DNA from: Pseudomonas farsensis
Lineage (GTDB): Bacteria; Pseudomonadota; Gammaproteobacteria; Pseudomonadales; Pseudomonadaceae
Length of the DNA stretch: 64,000 nt
Reading direction: 5' to 3'
Assembly (NCBI RefSeq): GCF_014268805.2
Contig: NZ_JABWRF020000004.1
Coordinates: 372,001 to 436,000 of the forward strand
Part shown: in pieces, positions 9,179-17,189 of the stretch
Numbering within the stretch: position 1 is the stretch's first letter
Layout: each line of letters starts with the position of its first letter
Made by a program: the position numbers and the translations under genes
The notes under the pieces: model-generated
Told to the model about the DNA's origin: nothing
What the model saw: the letters and a program-made list of their open reading frames with translations, nothing else
Database searches by the model: none

Positions 9179-10741
9179 ATGTTGGACGCCACGCTTAAAT
9201 CGCAACTGAAAACCTACCTGGAGCGGGTCACCCAGCCGATCGAGATCGTTGCCTCCCTCGACGACGGCGCGAAGTCCCGCGAATTGCACGACTTGCTGGT
9301 GGAAATCGCCGGCCTGTCCAACCTCATTACCTTCAGCGCAGACGGCAACGATGCACGTCGCCCTTCGTTCTCGCTGAACCGCCCGGGGGCTGACATCAGC
9401 CTGCGCTTTGCCGGCATCCCCATGGGCCACGAATTCACCTCCCTGGTGCTGGCGCTGCTGCAAGTCGGCGGCCACCCCTCCAAGGCCAGCGCCGAAGTGA
9501 TCGAGCAGATCCAGGGCCTGAAGGGCGAATTCACCTTCGAAACCTATTTCTCGCTGTCGTGCCAGAACTGCCCGGATGTGGTCCAGGCGCTGAACCTGAT
9601 GGCGGTGCTCAACCCTAACGTGCGCCATGTGGCGATTGATGGCGCGCTGTTCCAGGACGAGGTCGAGCGGCGCAAGGTCATGGCGGTGCCGAGCATCTAC
9701 CTCAACGGTGAAGTCTTCGGCCAGGGGCGCATGGGCCTTGAAGAGATTCTGGGCAAGATCGACACCGGCGCAGCCGACCGTCAGGCCGAGAAAATCAATG
9801 CCAAGGATGCCTTCGATGTGCTGGTAGTCGGCGGTGGCCCGGCCGGTGCTTCGGCGGCCATCTATGCGGCGCGTAAAGGTATCCGCACCGGTGTGGCTGC
9901 CGAGCGTTTCGGCGGCCAGGTGCTCGACACGCTGGCTATCGAGAACTTTGTCTCGGTGCAGGAAACCGAAGGGCCGAAGCTGGCCACGGCGCTTGAAGAG
10001 CACGTCAAGCAGTACGACGTCGACATCATGAACCTGCAGCGCGGCGAAGCGCTGATCCCGGCAGCCGACGGCGGCCTGCACGAAGTGCGCCTGGCCGGTG
10101 GTGCTGCGCTCAAGGCCAAGACCGTGATCCTGGCCACCGGTGCCCGCTGGCGCGAAATGAACGTGCCCGGTGAGCAGCAATACCGTGGCCGTGGCGTCGC
10201 CTACTGCCCGCACTGCGATGGCCCGTTGTTCAAGGGCAAGCGCGTGGCGGTGATTGGTGGCGGTAACTCGGGTGTGGAAGCGGCCATCGACCTTGCGGGT
10301 ATCGTCGCCGAAGTGACGCTGATCGAGTTCGACAGCCAACTGCGCGCCGACGCCGTGTTGCAGCGCAAGCTGCTGAGCCTTGCCAACGTCAACGTGATCA
10401 AGAGCGCGTTGACCACCGAGGTGATCGGCAATGGCGAGAAGGTGTCTGGGCTGCGTTACAAGGACCGCACCACGGATAGCGAACATGAGATCGAGCTTGA
10501 AGGCATCTTCGTGCAGATCGGCCTGTTGCCGAACACCGATTGGCTCAAGGGCACTGTCGAGCTGTCGCCACGCGGCGAGATCATTGTCGATGCCAAGGGC
10601 CAGACCAGCATCCCGGGCGTGTTTGCCGCAGGTGACGTGACCACTGTGCCGTACAAGCAGATCGTTATCGCTGTGGGCGAGGGCGCCAAGGCTTCGCTGG
10701 CTGCATTCGACCACCTGATCCGTACCTCTGCGCCGGCCTGA
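9179..10741 (+). CDS. ahpF: Alkyl hydroperoxide reductase subunit F (NADH:peroxiredoxin reductase)
   Basis: 520 aa from the ATG at 9179, the usual AhpF length; an in-frame TTG at 9158 would add seven atypical residues, and AAAAAAGGAA just upstream serves as ribosome site. AhpF is a flavoprotein that passes electrons from NADH to AhpC. The N-terminal double thioredoxin-fold domain carries the redox pair Cys128/Cys131 ('SCQNCPD'). The thioredoxin-reductase-like part has the FAD motif 'VVGGGPAGASAAIYAARKG', the disulfide pair Cys343/Cys346 ('CPHCDGP') and the NAD(H) motif 'VIGGGNSGVEAAIDLAG'. All four redox cysteines are present. Confidence 0.98.
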   Translation: MLDATLKSQLKTYLERVTQPIEIVASLDDGAKSRELHDLLVEIAGLSNLITFSADGNDARRPSFSLNRPGADISLRFAGIPMGHEFTSLVLALLQVGGHPSKASAEVIEQIQGLKGEFTFETYFSLSCQNCPDVVQALNLMAVLNPNVRHVAIDGALFQDEVERRKVMAVPSIYLNGEVFGQGRMGLEEILGKIDTGAADRQAEKINAKDAFDVLVVGGGPAGASAAIYAARKGIRTGVAAERFGGQVLDTLAIENFVSVQETEGPKLATALEEHVKQYDVDIMNLQRGEALIPAADGGLHEVRLAGGAALKAKTVILATGARWREMNVPGEQQYRGRGVAYCPHCDGPLFKGKRVAVIGGGNSGVEAAIDLAGIVAEVTLIEFDSQLRADAVLQRKLLSLANVNVIKSALTTEVIGNGEKVSGLRYKDRTTDSEHEIELEGIFVQIGLLPNTDWLKGTVELSPRGEIIVDAKGQTSIPGVFAAGDVTTVPYKQIVIAVGEGAKASLAAFDHLIRTSAPA

Positions 10742-10835
10742 GGCCTGGGGGGATGGTGGGGCGAGTGGGCAAGCCTGCTCGCCACGGGCCTGAGGGTGTC
10801 TACTATTACTGCTGACATCCTCGGGAACCACGCCA

Positions 10836-11027
10836 ATGACCTTGATCAGCCGCGAACCTTGGTGGCTAGTGCCACCCCAGCCCGGCCAGCAAGAGCAAGA
10901 CTTGCACTGGGGCTACCTGGAAATCTATGCCGACGGCCGTACCCTGTTCGTCGACCAGCGCCCCAGCGACCGGGAACTGGCTGAGCGCAAAAGCTGCCGC
11001 AACTTCCCCGAACCTGAACAACCCTGA
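10836..11027 (+). CDS. Conserved small hypothetical protein
   Basis: 63 aa, rich in Trp, Gln, Arg and Glu, with no signal peptide or membrane segment. The N-terminus 'MTLISREPWWLVPPQPGQQ' and a central 'HWGYLEIYADGRTLFVDQRP' suggest a small beta-rich cytoplasmic protein. I do not recognise its function. A similar small gene follows ahpF in other P. putida-group genomes as far as I recall, which supports it being real. It ends 5 bases or so before a REP pair. Confidence 0.6.
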   Translation: MTLISREPWWLVPPQPGQQEQDLHWGYLEIYADGRTLFVDQRPSDRELAERKSCRNFPEPEQP

Positions 11028-11035
11028 TATCGCCG

Positions 11036-11136
11036 GGGCCGCTTTGCGGCCCATCGCGGCGCAAGGCCGCTCCTACACAGGCCACACATATCCTGTAGGG
11101 GCGGCCTTGTGCCGCGATGGGCTGCAAAGCAGCCCT
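11036..11136. repeat. Inverted pair of P. putida REP elements
   Basis: Two REP units face each other: arm one (11036-11077) contains CATCGCGGCGCAAGGCCGC and arm two (11094-11136) its near-complement GCGGCCTTGTGCCGCGATG, with a 16-base spacer. Each arm also has an outer short hairpin (GGCCGCTTTGCGGCC and GGGCTGCAAAGCAGCCC). The pair lies between two convergent genes, the usual REP site, and may also act as a bidirectional terminator. Confidence 0.85.
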
Positions 11137-11141
11137 GGCTC

Positions 11142-11789
11142 TCAGCCAACCAGCTCGTCCAGGCGTGCCTCAAGCGCAGCAATGCGTGCTTCCAGCGCTT
11201 CGATACGTTCCTCCGACACGGCATTGCCTGCGCTGCGTGAACCCCCTTCATGCTGGCGCGCAGCAAGAATCGCCTCGATTTCTGCAGGGTCGCCCAGCGC
11301 ATGGGTGTAGCGGTCTTCACGCTGGCCTGGCTGGCGCGGCAGGTGCAGGGCCAACCCTCGCGAAATCAAACGCTCCAGCTGGTGCTGCACCTGGTCGACA
11401 TCTTCGAACTCGTGCAGGCGGTTGCTGCGGGTCAGCAGCTCATTGAGCGTCTGCGGGCCGCGCAGGAACATCAGGCCCATTAGCACCAGCTGCGCGGGCA
11501 CCAGCTCCAGGGCCTTGCCTACCCGGTGCTCCCAGCGGTCAGCGCGGCTGCCCATTTGCAGGCGGGTCATGTCCTGGCCTTCGAGGCTGCGCAGGGCCTG
11601 GCCAACCTGGCCGGGGGAGAGATTCATCACTGGCTCACGGCTGGTTTTCTGGTTGCACGCCAGCACCAGGGCATTGAGGGTCAGGGGGTAGCTTTCAGGG
11701 CTGGTTGCCTGCTTCTCGATCAATGAACCGAGCACGCGGATTTCGATGCTGGTGAAACGGCCTTCGCCGGTGGTTTCTTGGTCTGACAT
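11142..11789 (-). CDS. YceH family protein (UPF0502/DUF480)
   Basis: 215 aa with no signal peptide. The family consists of two tandem winged-helix domains followed by a C-terminal coiled coil. Seen here are 'EIRVLGSLIEKQATSPESYPLTLNALVLACNQKTSR' blocks near the N-terminus (split here by family landmarks SLIEKQ and LACNQKT), 'LEGQDMTRLQMGSRADRWEH' in the middle, and a heptad-like tail 'RIEALEARIAALEARLDEL'. DNA or protein binding is inferred from fold; no biochemical role is established. Monocistronic between the REP pair and a leader region facing sstT's 3' end. Confidence 0.9.
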   Translation of the reverse strand: MSDQETTGEGRFTSIEIRVLGSLIEKQATSPESYPLTLNALVLACNQKTSREPVMNLSPGQVGQALRSLEGQDMTRLQMGSRADRWEHRVGKALELVPAQLVLMGLMFLRGPQTLNELLTRSNRLHEFEDVDQVQHQLERLISRGLALHLPRQPGQREDRYTHALGDPAEIEAILAARQHEGGSRSAGNAVSEERIEALEARIAALEARLDELVG

Positions 11790-11840
11790 GGCCCAGTCTC
11801 ATTGCGAGGAAAAGGCCACTAGCCTAGGTAAAGCCTGATC

Positions 11841-11860
11841 GCGGGGCAAGCCTGCCCCGC
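11841..11860. repeat. Short REP-like hairpin downstream of sstT
   Basis: GCGGGGC (11841-11847) and GCCCCGC (11854-11860) form a 7-bp GC stem around a 6-base loop, just beyond the sstT stop. It resembles half of a REP core and may protect or terminate the sstT transcript. There is no T run. Confidence 0.45.
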
Positions 11861-11870
11861 AATCATTGCT

Positions 11871-13082
11871 TCAGGCGCTGCGCTGCTTCATGCCGCCGCA
11901 GGCCGCTGCGGTGAACAGTACGTCGGTCGAGGAGTTCAGTGCCGTCTCTGCCGAGTCTTGCAGTACGCCAATGATGAAGCCCACCGCAACCACCTGCATG
12001 GCCACTTCGCTGGGGATGCCGAACAGGCTGCAGGCCAACGGAATCAGCAGCAGCGAGCCGCCGGCCACGCCGGAAGCGCCACACGCGCAGATCGACGCCA
12101 ACACGCTCAGTAGCACGGCAGTTGGCAGGTCCACCGGGATGCCCAGGGTGTGTACCGCGGCGAGGGTCAGCACGGTGATGGTGATCGATGCACCGGCCAT
12201 GTTGATGGTCGCGCCCAGCGGGATCGAGACCGAATAGGTGTCTTCATGCAGGCCGAGTTTTTCGGCCAGCGCCAGGTTGACCGGGATATTGGCCGCCGAG
12301 CTGCGGGTGAAAAACGCCGTGATGCCGCTTTCGCGCAGGCACAACAGGGTCAGCGGGTACGGGTTGCTGCCGGTTTTGCAAAACACGATCAGCGGGTTCA
12401 CCACCAGTGCGACGAACAGCATGCAACCAATCAGCACGCCCAGCAGGTGCAGGTAGCCAAGCAGCGCGTCGAGGCCGGACTGGGCGAGGGTCGAGGTGAC
12501 CAGGCCGAAGATGCCCAGCGGCGCGAAGCGGATCACCAGGCGCACGATGCGGGTTACCGCATGGGACAGGTCATCGACCATGCCGCGGGTACTGTCGCTG
12601 GCGTGGCGCAGGGCGATGCCGAGGCCGATGGACCAACTGAGCACGCCAATGAAGTTGGCATTCACCAGGGCACTGACCGGGTTATCGACGGCGCTGAGCA
12701 GCAGGTTCTGCATCACTTCGGTGATGCCGCCGGGTGCGCTCAGCGAGGCCTGGCTGGCATTGAGCACCAGTTCCGAGGGGAACAGCATGCTTGCCCCGAC
12801 CGCAACCACGGCTGCGGCGAAGGTGCTCAGCAGATACAGGGCGAGGATCGGGCGAATGTGGGTTTGCTGGCCATGGCGGTGGTTAGCGATCGACGCCATG
12901 ACCAGCACGAACACCAGGATCGGCGCCACAGCCTTGAGCGCGCTGACGAACACTTTGCCGATAAAGGCCAGGTCCAGGGCGATTGCCGGGGCGAGCAGGG
13001 CGAGGGCGATGCCGGCCACCAGGCCGATGCAGATCTGCGTCACCAGGCCCGTACGGCCAATGAAGCGGAGGATGGAGGACAT
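11871..13082 (-). CDS. sstT: Serine/threonine:sodium symporter SstT
   Basis: 403 aa from the ATG at 13082, which has GGAGG-type sequence nearby; in-frame GTG and TTG codons lie just upstream. An inner-membrane transporter of the dicarboxylate/amino acid:cation symporter family that imports serine and threonine with sodium. Support: the N-terminal 'RFIGRTGLVTQICIGLVAGI', the serine-rich re-entrant loop 'AFFTRSSAANIPVNLALAEKLGL', and 'VSIPLGATINMAGASITI', the family's transport motif. Eight or more hydrophobic segments are visible. A nhaR gene is transcribed in the same direction 81 bases upstream. Confidence 0.93.
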   Translation of the reverse strand: MSSILRFIGRTGLVTQICIGLVAGIALALLAPAIALDLAFIGKVFVSALKAVAPILVFVLVMASIANHRHGQQTHIRPILALYLLSTFAAAVVAVGASMLFPSELVLNASQASLSAPGGITEVMQNLLLSAVDNPVSALVNANFIGVLSWSIGLGIALRHASDSTRGMVDDLSHAVTRIVRLVIRFAPLGIFGLVTSTLAQSGLDALLGYLHLLGVLIGCMLFVALVVNPLIVFCKTGSNPYPLTLLCLRESGITAFFTRSSAANIPVNLALAEKLGLHEDTYSVSIPLGATINMAGASITITVLTLAAVHTLGIPVDLPTAVLLSVLASICACGASGVAGGSLLLIPLACSLFGIPSEVAMQVVAVGFIIGVLQDSAETALNSSTDVLFTAAACGGMKQRSA

Positions 13083-13163
13083 GTGCAACACGGTCTCTGA
13101 TTCGTCGAAGGGCGCGACTTTAGCACATCCCGGCCGGGGCCTCGCGCAGCGGCGGGCTTGGCC

Positions 13164-14057
13164 TCAACCAGGGAACAGCGCCCGCCGCGCGCTTTCGGTA
13201 ATGGCCACGATGCCGGGGTGGCTGACCTTGCGCTCTACCGAAATGGCATAGAACGATTCGCTGACCGCTTCGGTCTGCCCGATCAGTTGCACCGCATACT
13301 GGCGGCACACCTCTTCGGCGATCACGCTGGGTGCCACGAAGATACCGCTGCCCGATTGGCCGAAAGCCTGCATCAGGGCGCTGTCGTCGAACTCGCCGAT
13401 GATGCGTGGGTGTACGTTCTGTTCGGCCAGCCAGCGCAGCAGGCGGCTGCGCAGGACGGTTTCGTGGCCGGGGATCAGCAGTGGGGCGTTGTCCAGGCAG
13501 GCGGGGAAGGGCGCGGACAGGCGCTCTGCAAGCGCACTGGCGGCAAAAAAACTCACCCCGCACTCACCGAGTTTCTGGCTGTAGCCCTTGATGTCCAGGT
13601 GGCTGGGCATGGGGCTGTCGGAAATCACCAGGTCCAGGCGCTGGATCGCCAGGTCTGCCAGCAGGCGCTCGAGCTTGTCTTCGCGGCAGTTGATACGCAG
13701 CGCGGCTTCCAGCTCCAGGGTTGGCGCCAGCAGGCTGTACACGATCGACTTGGGCACCACATCGGCCACGCCTACGCGGAACAGAATCTGCTCTTTGGGC
13801 CCGGCACGCAGCATGGCTTCCAGTTCGCCGCCGATCTGAAACATCTGCTCGGCATAAATCAGGGTCTGGCGGCCGGTTTCGGTCAGTTCCAGCTGGCGGC
13901 CCACCCGTTGGAACAGTTGGATGTTCCAGGTTTGCTCGAACAGGCTGATCTGCCCGCTGATGGTCTGCGGCGTGAGGTTGAGCTGTTCGCTTGCGCGCAC
14001 GATGCTGCCGGTCTTGGCCACGGCCCAGAAATAGTGGAGCTGGCGATAATTGAGCAT
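13164..14057 (-). CDS. nhaR: LysR-family transcriptional regulator, NhaR type
   Basis: 297 aa. Residues 1-60 form the LysR helix-turn-helix: 'LNYRQLHYFWAVAKTGSIVR', 'ASEQLNLTPQTISGQISLFE'. The N-terminal sequence, with 'NYRQLHYFW' and 'TPQTISGQI', is the characteristic NhaR subfamily form, which in enterobacteria activates the Na+/H+ antiporter gene nhaA under sodium stress. The effector domain spans about 90-290. No antiporter gene is adjacent; sstT, a sodium symporter, follows in the same direction, so a link with sodium-dependent transport is possible but inferred. The upstream region is shared with a divergent small lipoprotein gene. Confidence 0.85.
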   Translation of the reverse strand: MLNYRQLHYFWAVAKTGSIVRASEQLNLTPQTISGQISLFEQTWNIQLFQRVGRQLELTETGRQTLIYAEQMFQIGGELEAMLRAGPKEQILFRVGVADVVPKSIVYSLLAPTLELEAALRINCREDKLERLLADLAIQRLDLVISDSPMPSHLDIKGYSQKLGECGVSFFAASALAERLSAPFPACLDNAPLLIPGHETVLRSRLLRWLAEQNVHPRIIGEFDDSALMQAFGQSGSGIFVAPSVIAEEVCRQYAVQLIGQTEAVSESFYAISVERKVSHPGIVAITESARRALFPG

Positions 14058-14188
14058 GTGCGTCTACCGATTCGTTAAAACCGAAGTATAACCACTGAAA
14101 ATACGAATTTTCTGGATGTTTCAGCCTCACTAGAATGCCTCCCCATCAGGCGCACGACGCGCTGCCGCAATCGACAAGCGAGGCTCCC

Positions 14189-14425
14189 ATGCTACAACTC
14201 AAATCCATTGGTACACCGTTGGTGCTGGTTTTCGCGCTGTTGGCCATGAGTGGTTGCGACCAGGCCGAGAAGTCTGCCCAGCAGGTGCTCGACCAGGCGG
14301 CCCAGTCGGCCAAGCAGGCCATCGACAAGACCAACGAAGCTGCCCAGCAGGCGCTGAGCGATGCGGTCGGTAGCGACGGCAAGGCCAAGGCCGAAGACGA
14401 CAAGAAAGACACCCAGGACATCTGA
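14189..14425 (+). CDS. Small lipoprotein with alanine-rich coiled-coil
   Basis: 78 aa from the ATG at 14189. A type II signal peptide ends in the lipobox 'AMSGC' with the lipidated Cys23. The mature part is a highly helical Ala/Gln/Lys-rich repeat ('AEKSAQQVLDQAAQSAKQA') and a charged tail 'KAKAEDDKKDTQD'. The pattern is like small coiled-coil or Lpp-like envelope lipoproteins; the function is unknown. An in-frame ATG at 14135 would remove the signal from the N-terminus and is unlikely. It lies 18 bases before a TerC-family gene, probably in one operon. Confidence 0.75.
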   Translation: MLQLKSIGTPLVLVFALLAMSGCDQAEKSAQQVLDQAAQSAKQAIDKTNEAAQQALSDAVGSDGKAKAEDDKKDTQDI

Positions 14426-14443
14426 CCGGAGCACGACTGAACC

Positions 14444-15196
14444 ATGGAATACTTACTGGAACTTGCCGCGAGCCCGACCGCCTGGGTCGCACTGGCCACC
14501 TTGGTGGCCATGGAAGTGGTGCTGGGCATCGACAACCTGATCTTTATTTCCATCCTCACCAACAAGCTGCCTGAAGCGTACCGCTCCAAGGCGCGGCGCA
14601 TTGGTATCAGCATGGCGTTGATCATGCGCCTGGCCTTGCTCAGCACCGTAGCCTGGATCGTTCAGCTTACGGAGCCGGTGGTCGAGGTGTTCGGGCATGC
14701 GTTCTCGTGGAAGGACATGATCCTGATCGCCGGTGGCCTGTTCCTGCTGTGGAAGGCAACCAAGGAAATCCACGAAAGCGTCGACCCGCATGGTGCCAAG
14801 GAAGAGTCCAAGGTTGGCCGTACCGTGACCATTGGCTTTGGTGCGGCGATCTTCCAGATTCTGCTGCTGGACATTGTCTTCTCGATCGACAGCATCATTA
14901 CCGCCGTGGGCATGACCGAGCACTTGCCGATCATGGTCATTGCCGTGATCACTGCTGTGATCGTGATGCTGGTGGCTGCCGACCCGCTGGCCAAGTTCAT
15001 CAATGACAACCCGACCGTCGTGATGCTGGCCCTGGGCTTCCTGATCATGATCGGCATGACCCTGATCGCCGAAGGCTTCGGCGCCCATGTGCCGAAGGGT
15101 TATGTGTATGCCGCCATGGCGTTCTCGACGGCCATCGAGATGCTCAACATCATGGCCCGCCGGGCGCGGTTGAAGCGCGAAGCGGCAGAGGGGTAG
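14444..15196 (+). CDS. TerC family integral membrane protein
   Basis: 250 aa with about seven hydrophobic segments. The two family-defining acidic motifs are present in symmetric halves: 'MEVVLGIDNLIFISIL' near residue 22 and 'LLDIVFSIDSIITAVGM' near 143. The central cytoplasmic loop is charged ('KATKEIHESVDPHGAKEESK'). TerC proteins are inner-membrane proteins linked to tellurite resistance or manganese export to Mn-dependent enzymes; which substrate applies here is not decidable from sequence. No CBS or CorC domain is attached, unlike YoaE/YegH. Transcribed with the small lipoprotein upstream. Confidence 0.9.
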   Translation: MEYLLELAASPTAWVALATLVAMEVVLGIDNLIFISILTNKLPEAYRSKARRIGISMALIMRLALLSTVAWIVQLTEPVVEVFGHAFSWKDMILIAGGLFLLWKATKEIHESVDPHGAKEESKVGRTVTIGFGAAIFQILLLDIVFSIDSIITAVGMTEHLPIMVIAVITAVIVMLVAADPLAKFINDNPTVVMLALGFLIMIGMTLIAEGFGAHVPKGYVYAAMAFSTAIEMLNIMARRARLKREAAEG

Positions 15197-15289
15197 TAGG
15201 GCTATCGGGCCAGGCAAGCCTGCGAGGCCCTCATCGCAGGCTAACGCCAGCTCTCATAGAACAAACGCTAACTAACTGATTTACATCGA

Positions 15290-15365
15290 AACGTGGGAGC
15301 GGGCTTGCCCCGCGATGGATGGCACCGGCGAGGCCGGTATCGCGGGGCAAGCCCGCTCCCACGTT
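15290..15365. repeat. Perfect inverted REP pair
   Basis: Two 27-base arms, 15290-15316 and 15339-15365, are exact reverse complements (core GGGAGCGGGCTTGCCCCGCG) around a 22-base spacer. It has the form of a REP doublet (BIME) and lies 94 bases after the TerC gene stop. Confidence 0.9.
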
Positions 15366-15407
15366 GCCCAGTTCTCTGCGCGGCAGCGCAGCCCGGAAGG
15401 GCTGGGT

Positions 15408-15472
15408 AATCTCCCACAGGAATCTCGGCCAGACCTCAATATCGTGTCTGAGCACGTTCTCTGTGGGAGATT
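15408..15472. repeat. 12-bp perfect inverted repeat of unknown type
   Basis: AATCTCCCACAG (15408-15419) is exactly complementary to CTGTGGGAGATT (15461-15472), with a 41-base AT-richer spacer. It is not a REP core. It sits just outside the IS66 remnant and could be a relic of its boundary or a separate small structured element. Confidence 0.5.
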
Positions 15473-15506
15473 CTATGAAAGCGTACGGGCAAACCGTGTT
15501 GCACGA

Positions 15507-15770
15507 CTAAGCCGGACGCCAACGATGCGGCAGCAGCTGCGCAATCTCCCTGGCCCGTTGCGTCGGCAGGCGCCTCAGCACATCTTTGAGATAGGCATAC
15601 GGGTCATGCCCGTGGTTGCTCGGTGGTTTTCTGCGTGTGCAGGCGTATCCATTTATGCACGAGGTTGATATTGAGGCTGTAGCCCAAGGCGATGTTGGCG
15701 ATGGAGGCGCCGGGCTCGGAGCACTCTTGATGACCTGGGCTTTGAAGGATTTGCTGTAGGTACGAGACTA
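15507..15770 (-). pseudogene. IS66-family transposase remnant (tnpA start fused to tnpC end)
   Basis: Read on the minus strand, the 5' part encodes 'SRTYSKSFKAQVIK', then, after a one-base frameshift, 'ECSEPGASIANIALGYSLNI' and 'NLVHKWIRLHTQKT'; this is the helix-turn-helix accessory ORF (TnpA) of IS66 elements. It then jumps directly to 'DPYAYLKDVLRRLPTQR' and 'IAQLLPHRW', the conserved C-terminus of the IS66 TnpC transposase, ending at a TAG at 15507-15509. The whole middle (rest of tnpA, tnpB and most of tnpC) is deleted, and the expected ATG is not intact. It is therefore dead, a scar of an old insertion next to REP repeats. Confidence 0.8.
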
Positions 15771-15817
15771 CCGCCGCCCCCTTCTCAGCCTTCACATAAA
15801 CCCCATGAAGGCTAGCC

Positions 15818-15973
15818 CTACCGCGCAAACGGATTACGCAGTCGTACCCAAACCACCGCTGGCAGCGCCATCAACAGCCACTTGAAGTACTGGTTCACCG
15901 CCAGTTGCTCGCACACCACGCCGATGATGGTGCACAGCACAACCACCGCCAGAAACTCGATCATTTTGTGCAT
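15818..15973 (-). CDS. Small membrane protein
   Basis: 51 aa from the ATG at 15973. It has two hydrophobic helices: 'MIEFLAVVVLCTIIGVVCE' and 'FKWLLMALPAVVWVRL', with a short polar turn between and a basic C-terminus 'RLRNPFAR'. That is a plausible inner-membrane hairpin. Family unknown. An upstream extension of the frame would reach 16048, but it would bury the first helix and overlaps the divergent gene's leader. Too short to be certain; the well-formed helices and conservation-like composition favour it. Confidence 0.5.
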   Translation of the reverse strand: MHKMIEFLAVVVLCTIIGVVCEQLAVNQYFKWLLMALPAVVWVRLRNPFAR

Positions 15974-16082
15974 GCACAGCCTTCCATCATTGCCACTGAA
16001 GAGGGCGCGCACTTTATCACCTGATCGGCCCAGGCGGCCCTGGACCAACAGTTTGTTGCAACTTTCAGGCTATCCTTGCTCC

Positions 16083-16484
16083 ATGACCACCCAGCCAGCC
16101 CAACGCCACCCATGCCCGCCGGGCGCCTGCGATTGCGGGCGCGAGCAGCTGCTCGAAAGCCCGGAGCAGTTGCAACGCATCCTGCTGCTGACCCGTGAGG
16201 AAGAAAAAAAGCTCATCGCCCGCCTGGAAAACCTCAAGGACTTCGACGACCTGCAGCATCTGCAGCAGCGCATGTACCAGAACCTCGGCCTGCGGGTGCA
16301 CATCGCCCCAGGCTTCAACGAGGTACGCACCATGCGCGGCATCGTCATCGAGCTTGAGGCGCTACCGGGGTTGTGCCGCAAGACCCGGCAGTCGATCCCG
16401 GCTGCGATTCGCCGCGGGCTGGAACGCAACCCGCAGGTGGCGTTTAGCTTGCTGGATGCCCACGACTTGTTGGGCGGTGGCTAA
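16083..16484 (+). CDS. Hypothetical cytoplasmic protein with N-terminal Cys cluster
   Basis: 133 aa from the ATG at 16083. The N-terminus holds three cysteines ('HPCPPGACDCGREQLL'), possibly metal-binding. A charged amphipathic stretch follows ('LTREEEKKLIARLENLKDFD', 'DLQHLQQRMYQNLGLRVHIA') that could form a coiled coil. The C-terminal part contains 'AIRRGLERNPQVAFSLLDAH'. No signal peptide or membrane segment. I do not recognise the family. Its stop overlaps the 3' end of the convergent LysE gene by four bases. Confidence 0.65.
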   Translation: MTTQPAQRHPCPPGACDCGREQLLESPEQLQRILLLTREEEKKLIARLENLKDFDDLQHLQQRMYQNLGLRVHIAPGFNEVRTMRGIVIELEALPGLCRKTRQSIPAAIRRGLERNPQVAFSLLDAHDLLGGG

Positions 16485-17098
16485 CGCATCGCGGCAAGCT
16501 TTATTCCAAACCCCACCAGGCAGGCCCCCGCCAGCCGCTCAAGCACGTTGCTGACCTTGGGGCTTGCACGCATGCGCTCGGCCAGGTGGTGCGTCAGCAG
16601 CACCGCCACCAGCCCATACAGGAACGTCACCGTAGCCACTGTCACCGCCATGAACGCAAAGGTGACCATGCCCTGATGCTTCACCGGGTCGATGAACAGC
16701 GGAAAGAACGCCATGTAGAACATGATCGCCTTGGGGTTGAGCAGGGTGATCATCATGGTCTGGCGCAGGTACCGGCCATTGTTCATGCCGCCTTCACGGG
16801 GCGCTGCGCCTGGTTTGCTCAGCACCATGCGCAGGCCCAGCCAGGCCAGGTACCCAGCCCCCGCCCACTGCACCACGTGAAACGCCGCAGGGTAGGCGGC
16901 CAGCAGCGCAGCAACCCCTGCCACGGCTAGCCACATCAATACCTGGTCGCCCAGGATCACCCCGCAGGTCGCAGCCAGCCCGCCCTTGATGCCGCCTTTG
17001 CCAGTGGCGGTAATCAGGGCGAAATTGCCCGGCCCCGGGATTGCCAGCAGCACGATAAAGGCAATCACGAAAGCGCCGTAGTCGGTCACGCCGAGCAT
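16481..17098 (-). CDS. LysE-family amino acid exporter
   Basis: 205 aa from the ATG at 17098, the usual length for LysE/RhtB exporters; the frame remains open further upstream but starting there would add an uncharged Arg/Pro-rich tail outside the family. About six hydrophobic helices. The conserved N-terminal motif 'AIPGPGNFALITATGKGGIK' is typical, as is 'LNPKAIMFYMAFFPLFID'. Such proteins export amino acids or small metabolites across the inner membrane; the substrate cannot be assigned. The gene runs away from a divergent helix-hairpin-helix gene. Confidence 0.88.
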   Translation of the reverse strand: MLGVTDYGAFVIAFIVLLAIPGPGNFALITATGKGGIKGGLAATCGVILGDQVLMWLAVAGVAALLAAYPAAFHVVQWAGAGYLAWLGLRMVLSKPGAAPREGGMNNGRYLRQTMMITLLNPKAIMFYMAFFPLFIDPVKHQGMVTFAFMAVTVATVTFLYGLVAVLLTHHLAERMRASPKVSNVLERLAGACLVGFGIKLAAMR

Positions 17099-17189
17099 GG
17101 GGGGTCTCCTGGTACGAGTTGGCGGGGAACGTTTGGTATATGCCATTATTCGCCGCACATGCAAATCCGCAGGTCACAAGGAGGTGATC

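Larger units (their letters stand above)
15197..15506. other. Gene-free stretch with two inverted repeats
   Basis: About 310 bases between the TerC gene and the IS66 remnant. It contains a near-perfect REP pair (15290-15365) and a separate 12-bp inverted repeat (15408-15419 and 15461-15472). No coding sequence is supported here. Confidence 0.6.

Noticed and set aside
9101..10831. A 576-codon open frame on the minus strand across ahpF
   Set aside because: Its product is His/Gln/Arg-rich with no known fold and it lies exactly antisense to a textbook AhpF gene. It is a high-GC shadow.
15290..15365. Rho-independent terminator of the TerC gene
   Set aside because: The 27-base arms and lack of a T run fit a REP doublet much better than an intrinsic terminator.
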